DNA of 64,000 bases. Origin: Glycine soja. Taxonomy: Eukaryota > Streptophyta > Magnoliopsida > Fabales > Fabaceae. Under the pieces are notes generated by a model. It was not told the origin of the DNA and made no database searches. It saw only the letters and a program-made list of their open reading frames with translations. A program made the translations under genes and the position numbers. Below, one piece after another: positions 1 to 12,903 of this stretch. Positions within the stretch are counted from its first letter, which is position 1. Each line of letters begins with the position of its first letter. Location of the stretch: positions 13,115,865-13,179,864 of the forward strand of contig NC_041005.1 of assembly GCF_004193775.1 (NCBI RefSeq). Direction: 5' to 3'.

Positions 1-1079
1 TTGTTCATGTGTTCTCCACCTTCGAGTTTGGAGTTATGTGTCATGATTGCCTAAGTGCGGACCCTCAAGGCAATCCTCCATTCTCCCCCTTTTTTTCGGA
101 GCCCCATGAATGTTATTGCCTAGTGTTGTTCATGTGTCCTCCACCTTCGAGTTTGGAGCTATGTTTCATGATTGCCTAAGTGCGGACCCTCAAGGCAATC
201 CTCCATTCTTTCCCTTTTTTTTCGGAGCCCCATGAATGTTATTGCCTAGCGCTGTTCATGTGTCCTCCACCTTCAAGTTTGGAGCTATGTTTCAGGATTG
301 CCTAAGTGCGGACCCTCAATGCAATCCTCCATTCTCCCCCTTTTTCGAAGCCCCATGAATGTTATTGCCTAGCGCTGTTCATGTGTCCTCCACCTTCGAG
401 TTTGGAGCTATGTTTCAGGATTGCCTAAGTGCGGACCCTCAAGGAAATCCTCCATTCTCCCCCTTTTTTTCGGAGCCCCATGAATGTTATTGCCTAGCGC
501 TGTTCATGTGTCCTCCACCTTCGAGTTTGGAGCTATGTTTCATGATTGCCTAAGTGCGGACCCTCAAGGCAATCCTCCATTCTCCCCCAGTTTCGGAGCC
601 CCATCAATGTTATTGCCTAGCGGTGTTCATGTGTCCTCCACTTTCGAGTTTGGAGCTATGTTTCATGATTACCTAAGTGCGGACCCTCAAGGCAATCCTC
701 CATTCTCCCAATTTTTTCGGAGCCCCATGAATGTTATTGCCTAGCGCTGTTCATGTGTCCTCTACCTTCGAGTTTTGGAGCTATGTTTCATGATTGCCTA
801 AGTGCGGACCCTCGAGGCAATCCTCCATTCTCCCCCAGTTTCGGAGCCCCATCAATGTTATTGCCTAGCGGTGTTCATGTGTCCTCCACTTTCGAGTTTG
901 GAGCTATGTTTCATGATTGCCTAAGTGCGGACCCTCAAGGCAATCCTCCATTCTCTCCCTTTTTTTCGGAGCCCCATGAATGTTATTGCCTACCGTTGTT
1001 CATGTGTCCTCCACCTTCGAGTTTGGAGCTATGTTTCATGATTGCCTAAGTGCGGACCCTAAAGGCAATCCTCCATTCT

Positions 1080-4000
1080 CCCCCTTTTTTTTGGAGCCCC
1101 ATGAATGTTATTTCCTAGCGTTGTTCATGTGTCCTCCACCTTCGAGTTTGGAGCTATGTTTCATGATTGCATAATTGCAGACCCTCTAGGCAATCCTCCA
1201 TTCTCCCCCTTTTTCGAAGCCCCACGAATGGTATTGCCTAGCGCTGTCATGTGTCCTCCACCTTCGAGTTTGGAGCTATATTTATTGATTGCCTAAGTGC
1301 GGACCCTCAAGGCAATCCTCCATTCTCCCCCTTTTTTTCCGAGCCCCATGAATGTTATTGCCTAGCGCTGTTCATGTGTCCTCCACCTTCGAGTTTTGAG
1401 CTATGTTTCATGATTGCCTAAGTGCGGACCCTCAAGGCAATCCTCCATTCTTTCCCTTTTTTTTTCGGAGCCCCATGAATGTTATTGCCTAGCGCTGTTC
1501 ATGTGTCCTCCACCTTCCAGTTTGGAGCTATGTTTCAGGATTGCCTAAGTGCGGACCCTCAAGGCAATCCTCCATTCTCCCCCTTTTTCGAAGCCCCATG
1601 AATGTTATTGCCTAGCGCTGTTCATGTGTCCTCCACCTTCGAGTTTGGAGCTATGTTTCAAGATTGCCTAAGTGCGGACCCTCAAGGCAATCCTCCATTC
1701 TCCCACTTTTTTTCGGAGCCCCATGAATGTTATTGCCTAGCGCTGTTCATGTGTCCTCCACCTTCGAGTTTGGAGCTGTGTTTCATGATTGCCTAAGTGC
1801 GGACCCTCAAGGCAATCCTCTATTCTCCCCCATTTTTTTGGAGCCCCATTAATGTTATTGCCTAGCGCTGTTCATGTGTCCTCCACCTTCGAGTTCCGAG
1901 CTATGTTTCATGATTGCCTAAGTGCGGACCCTCAAGGCAATCCTCCATTCTCCCCCAGTTTCGGAGCCCCATCAATGTTATTGCCTAGCGGTGTTCATGT
2001 GTCCTCCACCTTCGAGTTTGGAGCTATGTTTCATGATTACCTAAGTGCGGACCCTCAAGGCAATCCTCCATTCTCCCAATTTTTTCGGAGCCCCATGAAT
2101 GTTATTGCCTAGCGTTGTTCATGTGTCCCCTACCTTCGAGTTTTGGAGCTATGTTTCATGATTGCCTAAGTGCGGACCCTCAAGGCAATCCTCCATTCTC
2201 TCCCTTTTTTTCGGAGCCCCATGAATGTTATTGCCTAGCGCTGTTCATGTGTCCTCCACCTTCGAGTTTGGAGCTATGTTTCATGATTGCCTAAGTGCGG
2301 ACCCTCAAGGCAATCCTCCATTCTCCCAATTTTTTCGGAGCCCCATGAATGTTATTGCCTAGCGCTGTTCATGTGTCCCCTACCTTCGAGTTTTGGAGCT
2401 ATGTTTCATGATTGCCTAAGTGCGGACCCTCAAGGCAATCCTCCATTCTCTCCCTTTTTTTCGGAGCCCCATGAATGTTATTGCCTAGCGTTGTTCATGT
2501 GTCCCCTACCTTCGAGTTTTGGAGCTATGTTTCATGATTGCCTAAGTGCGGACCCTCAAGGCAATCCTCCATTCTCTCCCTTTTTTTCGGAGCCCCATGA
2601 ATGTTATTGCCTAGCGCTGTTCATGTGTCCTCCACCTTCGAGTTTGGAGCTATGTTTCATGATTGCCTAAGTGCGGACCCTCAAGGCAATCCTCCATTCT
2701 CCCCCTTTTTTTTGGATCCCCATGAATGTTATTTCCTAGCGTTGTTCATGTGTCCTCCACCTTCGAGTTTGGAGCTATGTTTCATGATTGCATAATTGCA
2801 GACCCTCAAGGCAATCCTCCATTCTCCCCCTTTTTCGAAGCCCCATGAATGTTATTGCCTAGCGCTGTCATGTGTCCTCCACCTTCGAGTTTGGAGCTAT
2901 ATTTATTGATTGCCTAAGTGCGGACCCTCAAGGAAATCCTCCATTCTCCCCCTTTTTTTCCGAGCCCCATGAATGTTATTGCCTAGCGGTGTTCATGTGT
3001 AATCCACCTTCGAGTTTGGAGCTATGTTTCATGATTGCCTAAGTACGGACCCTCAAGGCAATCCTCCATTCTCTCCCTTTTTTTCGGAGCCCCATGAATG
3101 TTATTGCCTAGCGCTGTTCATGTGTCCTCCACCTTCCAGTTTGGAGCTATGTTTCAGGATTGCCTAAGTGCGGACCCTCAAGGCAATCCTCCATTCTCCC
3201 CCTTTTTCGAAGCCCCATGAATGTTATTGCCTAGCGCTGTTCATGTGTCCTCCACCATCGAGTTTGGAGCTATGTTTCAGGATTGCCTAAGTGCGGACCC
3301 TCAAGGCAATCCTCCATTCTCCCCCTTTTTTTCGGAGCCCCATGAATGTTATTGCCTAGCACTGTTCATGTGTCCTCCACCTTCGAGTTTGGAGCTATGT
3401 TTCATGATTGCCTAAGTGCGGACCCTCAAGGCAATCCTCTATTCTCCCCCTTTTTTTTGGAGCCCCATTAATGTTATTGCCTAGCGCTGTTCATGTGTCC
3501 TCCACCTTCGAGTTCCGAGCTATGTTTCATGATTGCCTAAGTGCGGACCCTCAAGGCAATCCTCCATTCTCCCCCAGTTTCGGAGCCCCATCAATGTTAT
3601 TGCCTAGCGGTGTTCATGTGTCCTCCACCTTCGAGTTTGGAGCTATGTTTCATGATTACCTAAGTGCGGACCCTCAAGGCAATCCTCCATTCTCCCAATT
3701 TTTTCGGAGCCCCATGAATGTTATTGCCTAGCGTTGTTCATGTGTCCCCTACCTTCGAGTTTTGGAGCTATGTTTCATGATTGCCTAAGTGCGGACCCTC
3801 AAGGCAATCCTCCATTCTCTCCCTTTTTTTCGGAGCCCCATGAATGTTATTGCCTAGCGCTGTTCATGTGTCCTCCACCTTCGAGTTTGGAGCTATGTTT
3901 CATGATTGCCTAAGTGCGGACCCTCAAGGCAATCCTCCATTCTCCCAATTTTTTCGGAGCCCCATGAATGTTATTGCCTAGCGCTGTTCATGTGTCCCCT

Positions 4001-4120
4001 ACCTTCGAGTTTTGGAGCTATGTTTCATGATTGCCTAAGTGCGGACCCTCAAGGCAATCCTCCATTCTCTCCCAATTTTTTCGGAGCCCCATGAATGTTA
4101 TTGCCTAGCGTTGTTCATGT
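1080..4120 (+). repeat. Thirteen-monomer duplication (offset 1,619 bp)
   Basis: Roughly 1,080-2,500 matches 2,700-4,120 at an offset of 1,619 bp. Shared private marks are the one-base-short CGCTGTCATG unit (about 1,240 and 2,860), the TTTATTGATTGCC unit (1,280 and 2,900), CACCTTCCAG (1,511 and 3,130), GAGTTCCGAG (1,890 and 3,512) and CCCCAGTTTCGG (1,952 and 3,574). The copy overlaps the start of the 5,241-bp block. Confidence 0.75.
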
Positions 4121-7100
4121 GTCCCCTACCTTCGAGTTTTGGAGCTATGTTTCATGATTGCCTAAGTGCGGACCCTCAAGGCAATCCTCCATTCTCTCCC
4201 TTTTTTTCGGAGCCCCATGCATGTTATTGGCTAGCGCTGTTCATGTGTCCTCCACCTTCGAGTTTTGAGCTATGTTTCATGATTGCCTAAGTTCGGACCC
4301 TCAAGGCAATCCTCCATTCTCCCCCTTTTTTTCGGAGCCCCACGAAAGTTATTGCCTAGAGCTGTTCATGTGTCCTCCACCTTCGAGTTTGGAGCTATGT
4401 GTCATGATTGCCTAAGTGCGGACCCTCAAGGCAATCCTCCATTCTCCCCCTTTTTTCGAGCCCCATGAATGTTATTGCCTAGCGCTGTTCATGTGTCCTA
4501 CATCTTCGAGTTTAGAGCTATGTTTCATGATTGCCTAAGTGAGGACCCTCAAGGCAATCCTCCATTCTCCCCCTTTTTATTGGAGCCCCCTGAATGTTAT
4601 TGCCTAGCGGTATTCATGTGTCCTCCACCTTCGAGTTTGGAGCTATGTTTCATGATTGCCTAATTGCGGACCCTCAAGGCAATCTTCCATTCTCCCCCTT
4701 TTTCGAAGCCCCATAAATGTTATTCCCTAGCGCTGTTCATGTGTCCTCCACCTTCGAGTTTGGAGCTATATTTCATGATTGCCTAAGTGCGGACCCTCAA
4801 GGCAATCCTCCATTCTCCCCCTTTTTTTTGGAGCCCCATGAATGTTATTCACTAGCGCTGTTCATGTGTCCTCCACCTTCGAGTTTGGAGCTATATTTCA
4901 TGATTGCCTAAGTGCGGACCCTAAAGGCAATCCTCCATTCTTCCCCCTTTTTTTCGGAGCCCCATGTATGTTATTGCCTAGCGCTGTTCATGTGTCCTCC
5001 ACCTTCGAGTTTGGAGCTATGTTTCATGATTGCCTAAGTGCGGACCCTCAAGGCAATCCTCCATTCTCTCCCTTTTTTTTTCGGAGCCCCATGAATGTTA
5101 TTGCCTACCGCTGTTCATGTGTCCTCCATCTTCGAGTTTGGAGCTATGTTTCATGATTGCCTAAGTAAGGACCCTCAAGGCAATCCTCCATTCTCCCCCT
5201 TTTTATTGGAGCCCCCTGAATGTTATTGCCTAGCATTGTTCATGTGTCCTCCACCTTCGAGTTTGGAGCTATGTTTCATGATTTCCTAATTGCGGACCCT
5301 CAAGACAATCCTCCATTCTCCCCCTTTTTCGGAGCCCCATGAATGTTATTGCCCAGCGCTGTTCATGTGTCCTCCACCTTCGAGTTTTGAGTTATGTTAC
5401 ATGATTGCCTAAGTACGGGCCCTCAAGGCAATCCTCCATTCTCCCCCTTTTTTTCGGAGCCCCATGAATGTTATTGCCTAGCGTTGTTCATGTGTCCTCC
5501 TTCTTCGAGTTTGGAGCTATGTTTCATGATTGCCTAAGTGCGGACCCTCAAGGCAATCCTCCATTCTCTCCATTTTTTTTCGGAGCCCCATGAATGTTAT
5601 TGCCTAGCGCTGTTCATGTGTCCTCCACCTTCGAGTTTTGAGTTATGTTACATGATTGCCTAACTACGGACCCTCAAGGCAATCCTCCATTCTTCCCCCT
5701 TTTTTTCGGAGCCCCATGTATGTTATTGCCTAGCGCTGTTCATGTGTCCTCCACCTTCGAGTTTGGAGCTATGTTTCATGATTGCCTAAGTGCGGACCCT
5801 CAAGGCAATCCTCCATTCTCCCCCTTTTTTTCGGAGCCCCATGAATGTTATTCACTAGCGCTGTTCATGTGTCCTCCACCTTCGAGTTTTGAGTTATGTT
5901 ACATGATTGCCTAAGTACGGACCCTCAAGGCAATCCTCCATTCTTACCCCTTTTTTTCGGAGCCCCATGTATGTTATTGCCTAGCGCTGTTCATGTGTCC
6001 TCCACCTTCGAGTTTGGAGCTATGTTTCATGATTGCCTAAGTGCGGACCCTCAAGGCAATCCTCCATTCTCTCCCTTTTTTTTTCGGAGCCCCATGAATG
6101 TTATTGCCTACCGCTGTTCATGTGTCCTCCATCTTCGAGTTTGGAGCTATGTTTCATGATTGCCTAAGTAAGGACCCTCAAGGCAATCCTCCATTCTCCC
6201 CCTTTTTATTGGAGCCCCCTGAATGTTATTGCCTAGCATTGTTCATGTGTCCTCCACCTTCGAGTTTGGAGCTATGTTTCATGATTTCCTAATTGCGGAC
6301 CCTCAAGACAATCCTCCATTCTCCCCCTTTTTCGGAGCCCCATGAATGTTATTGCCTAGCGCTGTTCATGTGTCCTCCACCTTCGAGTTTAGAGTTATGT
6401 TACATGATTGCCTAAGTACGGACCCTCAAGGCAATCCTCAATTCTCCCCCTTTTTTTCGGAGCCCCATGAATGTTATTGCCTAGCGTTGTTCATGTGTCC
6501 TCCACCTTCGAGTTTGGAGCTATGTTTCATGATTGCCTAAGTGCGGACCCTCAAGGCAATCCTTCATTCTCTCCATTTTTTTTCGGAGCCCCATGAATGT
6601 TATTGCCTAGCGCTGTTCATGTGTCCTCAACCTTCGCGTTTGGAGCTATGTTTCAGGATTGCCTAAGTGCGGACCCTCAAGGCAATCCTCCATTCTCCCC
6701 CTTTTTCGGAGCCCCATGAATGTTATTGCCTAGCGGTATTCATGTGTCCTCCACCTTCGAGTTTGGAGCTATGTTTCATGATTGCCTAATTGCGGACCCT
6801 CAAGGCAATCTTCCATTCTCCCCCTTTTTCGAAGCCCCATAAATGTTATTCCCTAGCGCTGTTCATGTGTCCTCCACCTTCGAGTTTGGAGCTATATTTC
6901 ATGATTGCCTAAGTGCGGACCCTCAAGGCAATCCTCCATTCTCCCCCTTTTTCGGAGCCCCATGAATGTTATTGCCTAGCGCTGTTCATGTGTCCTCCAC
7001 CTTCGAGTTTTGAGTTATGTTACATGATTGCCTAAGTACGGACCCTCAAGGCAATCCTCCATTCTCCCCCTTTTTTTCGGAGCCCCATGAATGTTATTGC

Positions 7101-7662
7101 CTAGCGTTGTTCATGTGTCCTCCACCTTCGAGTTTGGAGCTTTGTTTCATGATTGCCTAAGTGCGGACCCTCAAGGCAATCCTCCATTCTCTCCCTTTTT
7201 TTTCGGAGCCCCATGACTGTTATTGCCTAGCGCTGTTCATGTGTCCTCCACCTTCGAGTTTGGAGTTATGTTTCATGATTGCCTAAGTGCGGACCCTCAA
7301 GGCAATCCTCCATTCTCTCTCTTTCTTTTTCGTAGCCCCATGAATGTTATTGCCTAGCGCTGTTCATGTGTCCTCCATCTTCGAGTTTGGAGCTATGTTT
7401 CATGATTGCCTAAGTGAGGACCCTCAAGGCAATCCTCCATTCTCCCCCTTTTTATTGGAGCCCCCTGAATGTTATTGCCTAGCGTTGTTCATGTGTCCTC
7501 CACCTTCGAGTTTGGAGCTATGTTTCATGATTGCCTAATTGCGGACCCTCAAGGCAATCCTCTATTCTCCCCCTTTTTCGGAGCCCCATAAATGTTATTG
7601 CCTAGCGCTGTTCATGTGTCCTCCACCTTCGAGTTTGGAGCTATATTTCATGATTGCCTAAG
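2522..7662 (+). repeat. Higher-order block, copy A (period 5,241 bp)
   Basis: This run of about 41 monomers matches 7,763-12,903 at a constant offset of 5,241 bp, including private marks such as the CTGTCATG deletion, the GGATCCCC variant, TTTTTATTGGAG, and the TAATCCACC and GCGCTAGT-type variants in identical order. Only scattered single differences were seen, for example ACCATCGAGTTT against ACCATCGAGTAT, TTCGAGTTT against TTCGAATTT and CAAGGCAAT against CAAGTCAAT. The block ends were placed by eye where private variants stop matching and are good to within about 20 bp. Confidence 0.9.
4942..6343 (+). repeat. Eight-monomer duplication (offset 1,003 bp)
   Basis: About 4,942-5,340 matches 5,945-6,343. 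Both contain the GTATGTTATTG unit, the TTGCCTACCGCTG unit, the TAAGTAAGGACC unit, the TTTTTATTGGAG unit and the CATGATTTCCTAATTG unit in the same order. The pair is repeated again inside the second 5,241-bp copy near 10,183-11,584, so this duplication predates the larger one. Confidence 0.75.
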
Positions 7663-7762
7663 TACGGACCCTCAAGGCAATCCTCCATTCTCCCCCTTTT
7701 TTTCGGAGCCCCATGTATGTTATTGCCTAGCGCTGTTCATGTGTCCTCCACCTTGGAGTTTG

Positions 7763-10700
7763 GAGCTATGTTTCATGATTGCCTAAGTGCGGACCCTCAA
7801 GGCAATCCTCCATTCTCTCCCTTTTTTTCGGAGCCCCATGAATGTTATTGCCTAGCGCTGTTCATGTGTCCTCCACCTTCGAGTTTGGAGCTATGTTTCA
7901 TGATTGCCTAAGTGCGGACCCTCAAGGCAATCCTCCATTCTCCCCCTTTTTTTTGGATCCCCATGAATGTTATTTCCTAGCGTTGTTCATGTGTCCTCCA
8001 CCTTCGAGTTTGGAGCTATGTTTCATGATTGCATAATTGCAGACCCTCAAGGCAATCCTCCATTCTCCCCCTTTTTCGAAGCCCCATGAATGTTATTGCC
8101 TAGCGCTGTCATGTGTCCTCCACCTTCGAGTTTGGAGCTATATTTATTGATTGCCTAAGTGCGGACCCTCAAGGAAATCCTCCATTCTCCCCCTTTTTTT
8201 CCGAGCCCCATGAATGTTATTGCCTAGCGGTGTTCATGTGTAATCCACCTTCGAGTTTGGAGCTATGTTTCATGATTGCCTAAGTACGGACCCTCAAGGC
8301 AATCCTCCATTCTCTCCCTTTTTTTCGGAGCCCCATGAATGTTATTGCCTAGCGCTGTTCATGTGTCCTCCACCTTCCAGTTTGGAGCTATGTTTCAGGA
8401 TTGCCTAAGTGCGGACCCTCAAGGCAATCCTCCATTCTCCCCCTTTTTCGAAGCCCCATGAATGTTATTGCCTAGCGCTGTTCATGTGTCCTCCACCATC
8501 GAGTATGGAGCTATGTTTCAGGATTGCCTAAGTGCGGACCCTCAAGGCAATCCTCCATTCTCCCCCTTTTTTTCGGAGCCCCATGAATGTTATTGCCTAG
8601 CACTGTTCATGTGTCCTCCACCTTCGAATTTGGAGCTATGTTTCATGATTGCCTAAGTGCGGACCCTCAAGGCAATCCTCTATTCTCCCCCTTTTTTTTG
8701 GAGCCCCATTAATGTTATTGCCTAGCGCTGTTCATGTGTCCTCCACCTTCGAGTTCCGAGCTATGTTTCATGATTGCCTAAGTGCGGACCCTCAAGGCAA
8801 TCCTCCATTCTCCCCCAGTTTCGGAGCCCCATCAATGTTATTGCCTAGCGGTGTTCATGTGTCCTCCACCTTCGAGTTTGGAGCTATGTTTCATGATTAC
8901 CTAAGTGCGGACCCTCAAGGCAATCCTCCATTCTCCCAATTTTTTCGGAGCCCCATGAATGTTATTGCCTAGCGTTGTTCATGTGTCCCCTACCTTCGAG
9001 TTTTGGAGCTATGTTTCATGATTGCCTAAGTGCGGACCCTCAAGGCAATCCTCCATTCTCTCCCTTTTTTTCGGAGCCCCATGAATGTTATTGCCTAGCG
9101 CTGTTCATGTGTCCTCCACCTTCGAGTTTGGAGCTATGTTTCATGATTGCCTAAGTGCGGACCCTCAAGTCAATCCTCCATTCTCCCAATTTTTTCGGAG
9201 CCCCATGAATGTTATTGCCTAGCGCTGTTCATGTGTCCCCTACCTTCGAGTTTTGGAGCTATGTTTCATGATTGCCTAAGTGCGGACCCTCAAGGCAATC
9301 CTCCATTCTCTCCCAATTTTTTCGGAGCCCCATGAATGTTATTGCCTAGCGTTGTTCATGTGTCCCCTACCTTCGAGTTTTGGAGCTATGTTTCATGATT
9401 GCCTAAGTGCGGACCCTCAAGGCAATCCTCCATTCTCTCCCTTTTTTTCGGAGCCCCATGCATGTTATTGGCTAGCGCTGTTCATGTGTCCTCCACCTTC
9501 GAGTTTTGAGCTATGTTTCATGATTGCCTAAGTTCGGACCCTCAAGGCAATCCTCCATTCTCCCCCTTTTTTTCGGAGCCCCACGAAAGTTATTGCCTAG
9601 AGCTGTTCATGTGTCCTCCACCTTCGAGTTTGGAGCTATGTGTCATGATTGCCTAAGTGCGGACCCTCAAGGCAATCCTCCATTCTCCCCCTTTTTTCGA
9701 GCCCCATGAATGTTATTGCCTAGCGCTGTTCATGTGTCCTACATCTTCGAGTTTAGAGCTATGTTTCATGATTGCCTAAGTGAGGACCCTCAAGGCAATC
9801 CTCCATTCTCCCCCTTTTTATTGGAGCCCCCTGAATGTTATTGCCTAGCGGTATTCATGTGTCCTCCACCTTCGAGTTTGGAGCTATGTTTCATGATTGC
9901 CTAATTGCGGACCCTCAAGGCAATCTTCCATTCTCCCCCTTTTTCGAAGCCCCATAAATGTTATTCCCTAGCGCTGTTCATGTGTCCTCCACCTTCGAGT
10001 TTGGAGCTATATTTCATGATTGCCTAAGTGCGGACCCTCAAGGCAATCCTCCATTCTCCCCCTTTTTTTTGGAGCCCCATGAATGTTATTCACTAGCGCT
10101 GTTCATGTGTCCTCCACCTTCGAGTTTGGAGCTATATTTCATGATTGCCTAAGTGCGGACCCTAAAGGCAATCCTCCATTCTTCCCCCTTTTTTTCGGAG
10201 CCCCATGTATGTTATTGCCTAGCGCTGTTCATGTGTCCTCCACCTTCGAGTTTGGAGCTATGTTTCATGATTGCCTAAGTGCGGACCCTCAAGGCAATCC
10301 TCCATTCTCTCCCTTTTTTTTTCGGAGCCCCATGAATGTTATTGCCTACCGCTGTTCATGTGTCCTCCATCTTCGAGTTTGGAGCTATGTTTCATGATTG
10401 CCTAAGTAAGGACCCTCAAGGCAATCCTCCATTCTCCCCCTTTTTATTGGAGCCCCCTGAATGTTATTGCCTAGCATTGTTCATGTGTCCTCCACCTTCG
10501 AGTTTGGAGCTATGTTTCATGATTTCCTAATTGCGGACCCTCAAGACAATCCTCCATTCTCCCCCTTTTTCGGAGCCCCATGAATGTTATTGCCCAGCGC
10601 TGTTCATGTGTCCTCCACCTTCGAGTTTTGAGTTATGTTACATGATTGCCTAAGTACGGGCCCTCAAGGCAATCCTCCATTCTCCCCCTTTTTTTCGGAG

Positions 10701-12903
10701 CCCCATGAATGTTATTGCCTAGCGTTGTTCATGTGTCCTCCTTCTTCGAGTTTGGAGCTATGTTTCATGATTGCCTAAGTGCGGACCCTCAAGGCAATCC
10801 TCCATTCTCTCCATTTTTTTTCGGAGCCCCATGAATGTTATTGCCTAGCGCTGTTCATGTGTCCTCCACCTTCGAGTTTTGAGTTATGTTACATGATTGC
10901 CTAACTACGGACCCTCAAGGCAATCCTCCATTCTTCCCCCTTTTTTTCGGAGCCCCATGTATGTTATTGCCTAGCGCTGTTCATGTGTCCTCCACCTTCG
11001 AGTTTGGAGCTATGTTTCATGATTGCCTAAGTGCGGACCCTCAAGGCAATCCTCCATTCTCCCCCTTTTTTTCGGAGCCCCATGAATGTTATTCACTAGC
11101 GCTGTTCATGTGTCCTCCACCTTCGAGTTTTGAGTTATGTTACATGATTGCCTAAGTACGGACCCTCAAGGCAATCCTCCATTCTTACCCCTTTTTTTCG
11201 GAGCCCCATGTATGTTATTGCCTAGCGCTGTTCATGTGTCCTCCACCTTCGAGTTTGGAGCTATGTTTCATGATTGCCTAAGTGCGGACCCTCAAGGCAA
11301 TCCTCCATTCTCTCCCTTTTTTTTTCGGAGCCCCATGAATGTTATTGCCTACCGCTGTTCATGTGTCCTCCATCTTCGAGTTTGGAGCTATGTTTCATGA
11401 TTGCCTAAGTAAGGACCCTCAAGGCAATCCTCCATTCTCCCCCTTTTTATTGGAGCCCCCTGAATGTTATTGCCTAGCATTGTTCATGTGTCCTCCACCT
11501 TCGAGTTTGGAGCTATGTTTCATGATTTCCTAATTGCGGACCCTCAAGACAATCCTCCATTCTCCCCCTTTTTCGGAGCCCCATGAATGTTATTGCCTAG
11601 CGCTGTTCATGTGTCCTCCACCTTCGAGTTTAGAGTTATGTTACATGATTGCCTAAGTACGGACCCTCAAGGCAATCCTCAATTCTCCCCCTTTTTTTCG
11701 GAGCCCCATGAATGTTATTGCCTAGCGTTGTTCATGTGTCCTCCACCTTCGAGTTTGGAGCTATGTTTCATGATTGCCTAAGTGCGGACCCTCAAGGCAA
11801 TCCTTCATTCTCTCCATTTTTTTTCGGAGCCCCATGAATGTTATTGCCTAGCGCTGTTCATGTGTCCTCAACCTTCGCGTTTGGAGCTATGTTTCAGGAT
11901 TGCCTAAGTGCGGACCCTCAAGGCAATCCTCCATTCTCCCCCTTTTTCGGAGCCCCATGAATGTTATTGCCTAGCGGTATTCATGTGTCCTCCACCTTCG
12001 AGTTTGGAGCTATGTTTCATGATTGCCTAATTGCGGACCCTCAAGGCAATCTTCCATTCTCCCCCTTTTTCGAAGCCCCATAAATGTTATTCCCTAGCGC
12101 TGTTCATGTGTCCTCCACCTTCGAGTTTGGAGCTATATTTCATGATTGCCTAAGTGCGGACCCTCAAGGCAATCCTCCATTCTCCCCCTTTTTCGGAGCC
12201 CCATGAATGTTATTGCCTAGCGCTGTTCATGTGTCCTCCACCTTCGAGTTTTGAGTTATGTTACATGATTGCCTAAGTACGGACCCTCAAGGCAATCCTC
12301 CATTCTCCCCCTTTTTTTCGGAGCCCCATGAATGTTATTGCCTAGCGTTGTTCATGTGTCCTCCACCTTCGAGTTTGGAGCTTTGTTTCATGATTGCCTA
12401 AGTGCGGACCCTCAAGGCAATCCTCCATTCTCTCCCTTTTTTTTCGGAGCCCCATGACTGTTATTGCCTAGCGCTGTTCATGTGTCCTCCACCTTCGAGT
12501 TTGGAGTTATGTTTCATGATTGCCTAAGTGCGGACCCTCAAGGCAATCCTCCATTCTCTCTCTTTCTTTTTCGTAGCCCCATGAATGTTATTGCCTAGCG
12601 CTGTTCATGTGTCCTCCATCTTCGAGTTTGGAGCTATGTTTCATGATTGCCTAAGTGAGGACCCTCAAGGCAATCCTCCATTCTCCCCCTTTTTATTGGA
12701 GCCCCCTGAATGTTATTGCCTAGCGTTGTTCATGTGTCCTCCACCTTCGAGTTTGGAGCTATGTTTCATGATTGCCTAATTGCGGACCCTCAAGGCAATC
12801 CTCTATTCTCCCCCTTTTTCGGAGCCCCATAAATGTTATTGCCTAGCGCTGTTCATGTGTCCTCCACCTTCGAGTTTGGAGCTATATTTCATGATTGCCT
12901 AAG
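7763..12903 (+). repeat. Higher-order block, copy B (period 5,241 bp)
   Basis: Second copy of the block at 2,522-7,662. The ~100 bp between the copies (7,663-7,762) does not fit the 5,241-bp register; instead it resembles sequence near 13,020-13,130, at an offset of 5,366 bp, which is one monomer more. That is what unequal exchange between misaligned monomers would leave. Confidence 0.9.
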
